A stretch of DNA of 11,510 nucleotides. Origin: Burkholderiaceae bacterium. Lineage in GTDB: Bacteria > Pseudomonadota > Gammaproteobacteria > Burkholderiales > Burkholderiaceae. The DNA lies in assembly GCA_947457745.1 (NCBI GenBank), contig CANGWT010000046.1, forward strand, positions 1 to 11,510. Direction: 5' to 3'. Shown here in pieces: positions 6,042 through 11,510 of this stretch; within the stretch, counting starts at the first letter, position 1, and the number at the start of each line of letters is the position of its first letter. A program made the translations under genes and the position numbers. Under the pieces are notes generated by a model that saw nothing but the letters and a program-made list of their open reading frames with translations, did not search any database and was not told where the DNA came from.

Positions 6042-7160
6042 ATGATTGTTGGCGTACCTCAAGAAATAAAAAATAATGAATTTCGTGTTGGCCTGACCCC
6101 GGGTAATGTCAGGGGTTTATGCAAGCAAGGCCACTCTGTCTTGCTACAACGTGGAGCAGGAGAGCAAATTGGCTTGAGCGATGAATCCTATCGCCTGGCT
6201 GGTGCTAAATTAATCAATAGCGCTGCTGAAGTTTTTGCAAAGGCGGAGATGGTCGTGAAGGTGAAGGAGCCTCAGCCTCAAGAATGTGCGATGTTACGTG
6301 AAGATCAACTTCTCTTTACCTACTTGCATCTAGCACCGGATCCACAGCAGACCAAAGCATTGCTCGCATCGGGCGCAAGTTGTATTGCTTATGAAACAGT
6401 AACTTCGTTTAATGGTGCTTTACCGCTTCTAGCTCCAATGAGTGAAGTTGCGGGCAGAATGTCTATACAAGCGGCCGCTACACATCTAGAAAAAACCAAT
6501 GGAGGATTGGGTATCTTGATGGCAGGCGTCCCTGGCGTAGCGCCAGCTAAGGTAGTCATATTGGGTGCGGGGGTAGTAGGTCGTAATGCGCTACAGATGG
6601 CTGTTGGTATGGGTGCAGATGTCTGTATCTTCGATCGCAATATCGACTGCTTAAGACAGATTGACATACTTTACGGCAATCGCGTAAGAACCTTTTATGC
6701 GGATCCACTTTTGGTGGAGCACGAGGTTTGTGAAGCAGATGTGGTCATTGGCGCCGTGCTGTTGCCTGGTGCCGCAGCGCCAAAGCTAGTATCACGCGAG
6801 ATGGTGCGCAAGATGAAGGTAGGTGCAGTAGTAGTAGATGTGGCAATTGACCAAGGTGGTTGTTTTGAGACATCTAAAGCCACTACACATACTGATCCCA
6901 CCTTTATCGTAGATGGAGTGCTGCACTACTGTGTTGCGAATATGCCTGGTGCAGTCGCCAGAACTTCTACTTTTGCTTTGACGAATGCAACTTACCCCTT
7001 TATTGAGGCCTTGGCAAATCTGGGAATGGTAAAGGCGCTGTCACATGACCATCATTTACGTAACGGTTTGAGTGTTCACCGGGGTAAGCTCACATCCGAG
7101 CCAGTTGCTAAAGCGCAGAAAGTAAATTTTGTATTGGCGGAAGAGTTGTTGGCTGCCTAA
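6042..7160 (+). CDS. ald: Alanine dehydrogenase Ald
   Basis: Ald catalyses the NAD+-dependent oxidative deamination of L-alanine to pyruvate and ammonia (reversible), letting alanine serve as carbon and nitrogen source. The 372-aa protein aligns by eye along its length with Bacillus Ald: MIVGVPQEIKNNEFRVGLTP at the start, Arg15, Lys75 in KVKEP, His96 in YLHLAP, the MSEVAGRM block at 133-140, the Rossmann motif GAGVVG at 175-180, and Asp270 in VDVAIDQGG, all at the expected positions. MPGAVARTST (301-310) has Ala where Bacillus has Pro, with the Arg kept. It is the second gene of the permease operon, with a 10-bp gap, and a hairpin follows. Import plus deamination form a small alanine-use module. 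Confidence 0.96.
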   Translation: MIVGVPQEIKNNEFRVGLTPGNVRGLCKQGHSVLLQRGAGEQIGLSDESYRLAGAKLINSAAEVFAKAEMVVKVKEPQPQECAMLREDQLLFTYLHLAPDPQQTKALLASGASCIAYETVTSFNGALPLLAPMSEVAGRMSIQAAATHLEKTNGGLGILMAGVPGVAPAKVVILGAGVVGRNALQMAVGMGADVCIFDRNIDCLRQIDILYGNRVRTFYADPLLVEHEVCEADVVIGAVLLPGAAAPKLVSREMVRKMKVGAVVVDVAIDQGGCFETSKATTHTDPTFIVDGVLHYCVANMPGAVARTSTFALTNATYPFIEALANLGMVKALSHDHHLRNGLSVHRGKLTSEPVAKAQKVNFVLAEELLAA

Positions 7161-7190
7161 TAGTTTGCCCGCAGTCCTAAGCTGGAATGT

Positions 7191-7212
7191 CTTGGGAGTC
7201 TAGGCTCCCAAG
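7191..7212 (+). terminator. Terminator-like hairpin after ald
   Basis: CTTGGGAG (7191-7198) pairs perfectly with CTCCCAAG (7205-7212), and a T/G wobble next to the arms leaves a CTAG loop. The stem is strong, but the following CTTTCCTCT is only a weak T-tract. It would end the permease-ald transcript 31 nt downstream of the ald stop, with the next start codon only 21 nt further on. Confidence 0.6.
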
Positions 7213-7220
7213 CTTTCCTC

Positions 7221-7226
7221 TATCAT
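7221..7226 (+). promoter_or_regulatory. Possible -10 box of the GDT1 gene
   Basis: TATCAT ends 7 nt before ATG 7234, so transcription would begin at or near the start codon. No good -35 is seen at normal spacing, where the terminator stem lies; TTGGGA (7192-7197) is 23 bp away. Weak support. Confidence 0.25.
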
Positions 7227-7233
7227 TGGATAA

Positions 7234-7809
7234 ATGGACTTATCTGCATTAGCACTTTCTACCGGTGTAGTTGCCCTAGCTGAGATGGGTGATAAAACCC
7301 AATTACTCTCTTTGATGTTGGCGGCACGCTATCCAAAGCAGGCGCTCGCCATTATTGGCGGGATATTCATCGCGACGATTGCCAATCATGCTTGTGCAGC
7401 TTTACTAGGACATTGGCTCACCACTTTTATAAGTCCAGATCTTCTCAAGTGGATCTTGGGCTTGAGTTTTTTGGGAATAGGTCTCTGGCTCCTAGTGCCC
7501 GATCATATTGACGATGCAACAGGATCAAAGGTAGCCGATAGGGCCTTTCAGGTATTTATGCTAACTGTTGGACTATTTTTCTTGGCTGAGATGGGGGATA
7601 AGACCCAGATCGCCACGATCGCCTTGGGTGCAAAATATTCCGATGTCTTTTCTGTGACAGTTGGCACCACTTTGGGGATGATGTTGGCTAATGCCCCGGC
7701 TGTTTGGATTGGTCAAAAATTTACCAAACGCATGCCCATTAAGTGGGTACATGCGGTAGCCGCTGTAACCTTCATCACTATTGGTATTGCTACCCTTATT
7801 TGGGCTTAG
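7234..7809 (+). CDS. GDT1/TMEM165 family transporter (UPF0016), probable Mn2+ exporter
   Basis: This is a small inner-membrane cation transporter of the GDT1/UPF0016 family. Bacterial members such as Vibrio MneA export manganese; eukaryotic relatives move Mn2+ or Ca2+. The 191-aa protein has two homologous halves of about three membrane segments each. Each half carries the family signature E-x-G-D-K-T: EMGDKTQ at 17-23 and again at 119-125. A short soluble loop rich in acidic residues (about 88-102) joins the halves. The only start context is a GGA (7228-7230), too close to be a good ribosome binding site. It follows the ald hairpin and precedes pepN by 34 bp. No Mn-sensing yybP-ykoY riboswitch is evident in the 73-nt gap upstream. 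Family is certain; ion specificity is inferred. Confidence 0.9.
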   Translation: MDLSALALSTGVVALAEMGDKTQLLSLMLAARYPKQALAIIGGIFIATIANHACAALLGHWLTTFISPDLLKWILGLSFLGIGLWLLVPDHIDDATGSKVADRAFQVFMLTVGLFFLAEMGDKTQIATIALGAKYSDVFSVTVGTTLGMMLANAPAVWIGQKFTKRMPIKWVHAVAAVTFITIGIATLIWA

Positions 7810-7831
7810 GTCGAATTTCCCCCATGGGGCT

Positions 7832-7837
7832 TAAAAT
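7832..7837 (+). promoter_or_regulatory. Possible -10 box of pepN, leaderless arrangement
   Basis: TAAAAT ends exactly 6 nt before the pepN ATG, with no Shine-Dalgarno in the gap. This spacing would place the transcription start at the A of ATG. The palindrome CCCCATGGGG (7820-7829) lies in the spacer. A -35 near 7809-7814 does not match consensus well. Confidence 0.35.
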
Positions 7838-7843
7838 TACTCC

Positions 7844-10474
7844 ATGAAAACTGATCTGACACAGAGCTTTCGTAGGCTCGAGTACCGCGCTCCTAGTTAT
7901 ACATGCTCACAGGTTGAGTTAGATATTGCCTTAGATCCCGCTAGGACGATTGTGAAGAGTCGCCTAGAGGTTCTCCCTGGTGCCGGTCATGAGCTTGGCG
8001 CACCTTTAGTGCTGCAGGGTCATGAACTGGAGTTTGTGAGCTTACGCATTAATGGTGTAGCCCATCGTCAGTTTGAACTTAGCCCAGAAACACTAACTAT
8101 TCATGCTTTGCCGAATGAGGGTAAGCAGACATTCATCGTTGAAATCATCTGCGTATGTGTGCCTGAGAAAAATACCTCACTAATGGGTCTGTATGTTTCT
8201 AATGGAAATTTCTTTACTCAGTGTGAAGCTGAGGGATTCAGAAAGATTACGTACTTCCTCGATAGACCCGATGTGATGGCACGTTATCGAGTGACTCTTC
8301 GTGCTCGCGAGACGGAGTGCCCAGTGATGTTATCAAACGGCAACCTGATCAGTACTGAAAAATTACCGAATGGTTGGCATAGTGCTGTTTGGGAGGATCC
8401 ATTTCCAAAGCCATCCTACTTATTTGCCTTGGTCGCCGGAAAACTGGAATGTATAGAGGAAACAATCACTACAGGCAGTGGCGCTAAAAAGTTATTGCAG
8501 ATTTGGGTTGAACCACATGACTTGAAAAAGACCCGTCACGCAATGGATTCTTTGATTGCCTCAATTCGTTGGGATGAGAAACGCTATGGTCTTGAGTTGG
8601 ATCTCGAGCGCTTCATGATTGTGGCCGTTGGTGATTTCAATATGGGTGCGATGGAGAACAAGGGTCTTAATGTTTTCAATACCAAGTATGTTCTCGCACA
8701 AGCAGAGACTGCAACCGACGCTGACTTTGCCAATATCGAAAGCGTAGTAGCCCATGAGTACTTCCATAACTGGACTGGTAATCGCGTTACTTGTCGTGAT
8801 TGGTTTCAGCTTTCTCTGAAAGAGGGTTTGACTGTATTTCGTGATCAAGAATTCTCTGCTGATCAAATGGGTAGCGAGTCCGGTAGGGCGGTAAAGCGAA
8901 TTGAGGATGTGCGTTTATTGCGTCAACTGCAATTCCCTGAAGATGCGGGTCCGATGGCGCATCCAATTCGTCCAGATGAATATCAAGAGATTAATAACTT
9001 CTATACCGTTACCGTCTATGAGAAGGGTGCTGAAGTTGTGCGCATGTATCAAACTCTATTGGGTGTTGAGGGTTTCCGTAAAGGCATGGATCTGTACTTC
9101 CAACGTCATGATGGCCAAGCAGTGACTTGCGATGATTTCTTGGCTGCTATGGCTGACGCCAATGACCGCGATCTTTCCCAGTTTAAGAGTTGGTATAGCC
9201 AGGCTGGCACTCCTCGGGTCAAGGTAGAGGAATTCTATGATGCGGTTAAAAAGCAATATCAAGTGACTTTGACGCAAAGTCCTTCAGTAAATACAGCGCA
9301 TAAAGATAGTAAGCTTTTTCATATTCCACTGAAGATGCGTTTACTAACTTCTGAAGATGATCAGACTGAGGCTTTATTGGAGTTAACTCAAGATCAGCAA
9401 ACTTGGACTTTTGATCGGGTGACGAGTCATCCAGTGTTATCGATCAATCGCAATTTCTCAGCTCCAATTAATTTAGATTTTGATCAAAGTGAGACTGATC
9501 TACTTACTATGTTTTCGAGTGATGATGATGCCTTTAATCGTTGGGAAGCTGGTCAGAAACTGGCAATGCAAATGATTCTGGGTGATCGCTTGCCTGATAA
9601 AGCTCTGATTGAGGCTTATCGCACTTTGTTAACTGATCCGGACTTAGATCCTGCATTCAAAGAGCTGGCGCTGACTTTACCTGCCGAGACTTATCTGTAT
9701 GAACAGTGCGCGAGTGTTGACCCTCAGCAGATTTATAGCGCACGTCGCGCTTTCCGCCACGTCATCGCCAGTGAGTTGCGTATCGAGTGGGCTGCCCTCT
9801 ATCAGCAAATGCAAACGCCAGGACCATTTAGTCCTGATGCAGCAAGTGCTGGTAAACGCGGATTAAAGAATCTTGCGCTAAGTATGTTGCTCGAAGCAGA
9901 TCCGCTGATCTGGGCACCGATGGCGGTCAATCAATATCAGAATGCCGACAATATGACTGACCGATACGCTGCTTTAGCTGGCTTAGTAATTCATGGATCA
10001 AAATCAGCGGCGGCTTGTTTAGAGGATTTTTATACTCGGTTTGCTGATGATGCTTTAGTGATTGATAAATGGTTTGCATTGCAATCGAGCAGACCGCCAG
10101 TCGTAAATACTGAATCTACCTTGAATGAAGTCAAGCGCTTGCGTGAGCATGAAGCCTTCAAAATGAATAACCCCAACCGGGTTCGCAGTGTCATTCATGC
10201 TTTCTGTATGAATAATCCCGCCAGCTTTCATCAGGCAGACGGCAGTGGTTATGCATTTTGGGCGGAATCCGTGCTGACCTTAAACCCAATCAATCCTCAG
10301 GTGGCCGCTCGTTTGGCCAGGGGGTTGGATCGCTGGCGTCAATTTGCCAAGCCCTACCAAGACCATATGCTGGCAGCCCTAAAGCAGGTTGCGGCTTGCG
10401 AAACCCTCTCCCCAGATGTGAAAGAGGTGGTTTCTAAGGCTTTGGGTGATCAAGGGGCAGCTATCTACGGTTAA
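7844..10474 (+). CDS. pepN: Aminopeptidase N (M1 family)
   Basis: PepN is the cytosolic zinc metalloaminopeptidase that trims N-terminal residues from peptides late in protein turnover. The 876-aa protein is collinear with E. coli PepN (870 aa). The N-terminal beta domain includes TQCEAEGFRKITYFLDRPDV (125-144). The substrate-anchoring GAMEN is at 268-272. Zinc site HEYFHNW has His304, the catalytic Glu305 and His308, with Glu327 in SLKEGLT as third ligand. NNFYTVTVYEKGAEV carries the catalytic tyrosine. The C-terminal helical domain ends with the family-typical NNPNRVRSVIHAF region. There is a short insertion (QMGSESG region, about 341-347) relative to E. coli. The start at ATG 7844 has no Shine-Dalgarno but an upstream TAAAAT. 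The 3' end overlaps a small minus-strand gene by 14 bp. Confidence 0.97.
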   Translation: MKTDLTQSFRRLEYRAPSYTCSQVELDIALDPARTIVKSRLEVLPGAGHELGAPLVLQGHELEFVSLRINGVAHRQFELSPETLTIHALPNEGKQTFIVEIICVCVPEKNTSLMGLYVSNGNFFTQCEAEGFRKITYFLDRPDVMARYRVTLRARETECPVMLSNGNLISTEKLPNGWHSAVWEDPFPKPSYLFALVAGKLECIEETITTGSGAKKLLQIWVEPHDLKKTRHAMDSLIASIRWDEKRYGLELDLERFMIVAVGDFNMGAMENKGLNVFNTKYVLAQAETATDADFANIESVVAHEYFHNWTGNRVTCRDWFQLSLKEGLTVFRDQEFSADQMGSESGRAVKRIEDVRLLRQLQFPEDAGPMAHPIRPDEYQEINNFYTVTVYEKGAEVVRMYQTLLGVEGFRKGMDLYFQRHDGQAVTCDDFLAAMADANDRDLSQFKSWYSQAGTPRVKVEEFYDAVKKQYQVTLTQSPSVNTAHKDSKLFHIPLKMRLLTSEDDQTEALLELTQDQQTWTFDRVTSHPVLSINRNFSAPINLDFDQSETDLLTMFSSDDDAFNRWEAGQKLAMQMILGDRLPDKALIEAYRTLLTDPDLDPAFKELALTLPAETYLYEQCASVDPQQIYSARRAFRHVIASELRIEWAALYQQMQTPGPFSPDAASAGKRGLKNLALSMLLEADPLIWAPMAVNQYQNADNMTDRYAALAGLVIHGSKSAAACLEDFYTRFADDALVIDKWFALQSSRPPVVNTESTLNEVKRLREHEAFKMNNPNRVRSVIHAFCMNNPASFHQADGSGYAFWAESVLTLNPINPQVAARLARGLDRWRQFAKPYQDHMLAALKQVAACETLSPDVKEVVSKALGDQGAAIYG

Positions 10475-10640
10475 TATCTTTCATATTTGGAGCTTTCCCC
10501 CCGACCTTTGCCAGACTTTGATTAGCGTGGGCTCTGATATAAAAAGTAAATACTTCCTTAACAAAATCAGCCTGTTGGGCGTCTTGAGATGAGTATTTCA
10601 GTGCCTCTTCATAAAGCAAGTCATTGATATCAACAATCAT
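10461..10640 (-). CDS. VapB-like ribbon-helix-helix antitoxin, no toxin partner
   Basis: This is a 59-aa protein with the plan of the short VapB-family antitoxins: an N-terminal beta strand (MIVDIND, 1-7), helix A (about 7-18) and helix B (about 22-38), which together form a DNA-binding ribbon-helix-helix. A C-terminal tail follows (43-59) reading LAKVGGKAPNMKDINRR, very like the LxxLGGxxPxMxxIPRR tail common in this family in Burkholderiales. Normally such a protein neutralises a PIN-domain VapC RNase encoded just downstream. Here the next sequence downstream is the end of pepN, overlapped by 14 bp tail to tail, and no VapC frame exists. The start ATG 10640 has AAGGGGG 10 nt upstream; a longer in-frame start at 10757 is unlikely. 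It may be an orphan antitoxin or autonomous regulator. Confidence 0.65.
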   Translation of the reverse strand: MIVDINDLLYEEALKYSSQDAQQADFVKEVFTFYIRAHANQSLAKVGGKAPNMKDINRR

Positions 10641-10691
10641 TTTGCATAATCCCCCTTTATCTGATGGAAATAAATTTACTAGCACCCCTAA

Positions 10692-10720
10692 ATTATGCTG
10701 CCCAGCTAGGAACAAGGCAA
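10692..10720 (-). promoter_or_regulatory. Candidate promoter of the VapB-like gene
   Basis: On the minus strand, TTGCCT (complement of 10715-10720) and CATAAT (complement of 10692-10697) are separated by exactly 17 bp. The predicted transcript would start near 10685, with a leader of about 45 nt containing the AAGGGGG ribosome binding site (10657-10651). It matches the sigma-70 consensus at 4 of 6 and 5 of 6 positions. Confidence 0.45.
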
Positions 10721-10761
10721 AATAGACCTTATATGAAAAATGTCGTTTAGACAGCATCTAC

Positions 10762-10765
10762 GGAG
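10762..10765 (+). promoter_or_regulatory. Shine-Dalgarno fixing the fbp TTG start
   Basis: GGAG lies 9 nt before TTG 10775. Upstream in this frame there is a stop (TAG 10748-10750) and no ATG, GTG or TTG between it and 10775. TTG 10775 is therefore the first usable start. Confidence 0.6.
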
Positions 10766-10774
10766 AAATTCCTT

Positions 10775-11510
10775 TTGAGCGCTTCAAGTACTTTTAATAC
10801 CAATTTCAAGCAATACCTAGAATCGACTAAGCCGAAGGGTATGGACATCCCTGCGGGTCTACAAGAGCTGTTATTAGCTGTTGCAGATACTTGCTCAACC
10901 TTGAGTCATGAGGTTGCACAAGGCGCTTTAATTGGCTTATTAGGCTCTGCTGGTACTGGTAATGTCCAGGGTGAAGTCCAGCAAAAACTAGATGTGATCG
11001 CCAACGACTTATTAATTGACGGCGTACAGGGATGTAAATCATTGGCCGGTCTAGCCTCTGAAGAAATGGAGTTGCCACTTCCAGTTCAGGGCACTGGCGA
11101 CTACTTGCTGTTGTTTGATCCCTTAGATGGCTCATCCAATATCGATGTGAATGTATCTATCGGCACGATTTTTTCTGTACTCAAGAAGCAAGATCCTGTG
11201 GCGCCATTGCAAACTGCAGATTTTTTATTATCAGGCCGTCATCAGGTGGCCGCAGGTTACGTTGTCTACGGCCCGCAAACAACCATGGCATTAACGCTGG
11301 GTGATGGCGTAGTGATGTTCACTCTGAATAAAGTCACCGGTGAATTCGTCTTAATTAAGCATACGGTGGAGATTGCTCACTCAACTAAAGAATTTGCCAT
11401 CAATATGTCGAATATGCGTCACTGGGCTGAGCCTGGTCGTCGCTATGTAGATGAATGCTTGGCAGGCGTGAGTGGCGAGCGAGATAAAGATGTCAATATG
11501 CGCTGGATTG
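10775..11510 (+). CDS. fbp: Fructose-1,6-bisphosphatase class I, 3' end outside window
   Basis: Fbp hydrolyses fructose 1,6-bisphosphate to fructose 6-phosphate, the committed step of gluconeogenesis. The first 245 residues are present and the gene runs off the window; full-length enzymes are about 330 aa. Recognisable blocks are GNVQGEVQQKLDVIAND (62-78), ASEEME (94-99) and FDPLDGSSNIDVNVSIGTIF (114-133), with the Mg2+-binding Glu and Asp residues. QVAAGYVVYGPQT (157-169) and FAINMSNMRHW (207-217) follow. By eye it is collinear with E. coli Fbp. The start is TTG 10775; a later ATG (residue 23, MDIPAG) is possible but would drop the usual N-terminal helix. Its linkage to pepN is familiar from related Burkholderiales. 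The intervening small gene is read the other way. Confidence 0.95.
   Translation, partial: MSASSTFNTNFKQYLESTKPKGMDIPAGLQELLLAVADTCSTLSHEVAQGALIGLLGSAGTGNVQGEVQQKLDVIANDLLIDGVQGCKSLAGLASEEMELPLPVQGTGDYLLLFDPLDGSSNIDVNVSIGTIFSVLKKQDPVAPLQTADFLLSGRHQVAAGYVVYGPQTTMALTLGDGVVMFTLNKVTGEFVLIKHTVEIAHSTKEFAINMSNMRHWAEPGRRYVDECLAGVSGERDKDVNMRWI

Larger units (their letters stand above)
10641..10774. other. Intergenic region between the VapB-like gene and fbp
   Basis: This divergent gap carries the minus-strand promoter and ribosome binding site of the VapB-like gene and, on the plus strand, the fbp ribosome binding site. A TATATG box (10730-10735) could belong to an fbp promoter but has no clear -35. 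No fragment of a VapC toxin is recognised in any frame. Confidence 0.4.

Noticed and set aside
7161..7233. Manganese (yybP-ykoY) riboswitch before the GDT1-type gene
   Set aside because: These genes are often preceded by one, but the gap is only 73 nt, holds the ald hairpin, and I do not see the conserved loop elements.
8561..8866. 101-codon minus-strand open frame inside pepN
   Set aside because: It is antisense to the catalytic region of pepN, including the zinc motif; an open-frame shadow of constrained codons.
10440..10510. Bidirectional terminator at the end of pepN (GGGGCAGCT against AGCTTTCCCC)
   Set aside because: Pairing is imperfect, the loop is long and no T-tract follows, so it is not a credible intrinsic terminator.
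10641..10757. 39-residue N-terminal extension of the VapB-like protein
   Set aside because: It contains the promoter and ribosome binding site of the shorter form, and RHH antitoxins begin directly with the beta strand starting at 10640.
10827..11135. 102-codon minus-strand open frame inside fbp
   Set aside because: It is antisense to the conserved Fbp core; the plus-strand frame matches Fbp without interruption to the window end.
1..11510. CRISPR array, insertion sequence, prophage or tRNA gene
   Set aside because: No regularly spaced repeats, transposase or integrase frames, terminal inverted repeats with target duplication, or cloverleaf-like sequence were seen.

Overview
The window looks like ordinary chromosomal DNA of a betaproteobacterium of the Burkholderiales. 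The protein sequences and the pepN-fbp neighbourhood suggest a Polynucleobacter-like freshwater organism; this is recognition from memory, not a database match. Base composition is moderate, genes are packed tightly, and no mobile element, tRNA, rRNA or CRISPR array is visible.

Layout, left to right. Positions 1-249 hold no large gene, but they contain a run of inverted repeats (6-84) and a possible 29-codon leader ORF (161-250) whose stop overlaps the start of a LeuE-type amino-acid exporter (250-918, +). Convergent to it is a coniferyl-aldehyde-dehydrogenase-like ALDH (936-2339, -). Divergent from the ALDH is msrA, peptide methionine sulfoxide reductase (2391-2963, +). Next is pdxH, pyridoxamine phosphate oxidase (2993-3628, -), separated by only 22 bp from the divergent tcdA, a tRNA t6A dehydratase (3651-4400, +). 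A 248-bp control region with direct and inverted repeats (4401-4648) precedes a two-gene operon: an AAT-family amino-acid permease (4649-6031, TTG start) and alanine dehydrogenase ald (6042-7160). A terminator-like hairpin follows. Then come a GDT1/TMEM165-type cation transporter, probably exporting manganese (7234-7809), and pepN, aminopeptidase N (7844-10474). A small VapB-like ribbon-helix-helix antitoxin gene without a toxin partner (10461-10640, -) overlaps the end of pepN tail to tail. The window ends inside fbp, class I fructose-1,6-bisphosphatase (10775 onward, +, TTG start).

A loose theme is amino-acid and peptide turnover. PepN releases free amino acids, the permease and Ald import alanine (or a similar amino acid) and convert alanine to pyruvate, and the LeuE-like protein exports excess amino acids. 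Fbp serves gluconeogenesis, which fits growth on organic acids and amino acids. PdxH, MsrA and TcdA are housekeeping genes.

I did not find a clear new multigene system. The items most worth a second look are the Leu/Ile-rich coupled leader ORF in front of leuE, the solitary VapB-like antitoxin, the extremely compact pdxH/tcdA divergent promoter, and -10-like boxes placed 6-8 nt before several start codons, which suggest leaderless transcripts.
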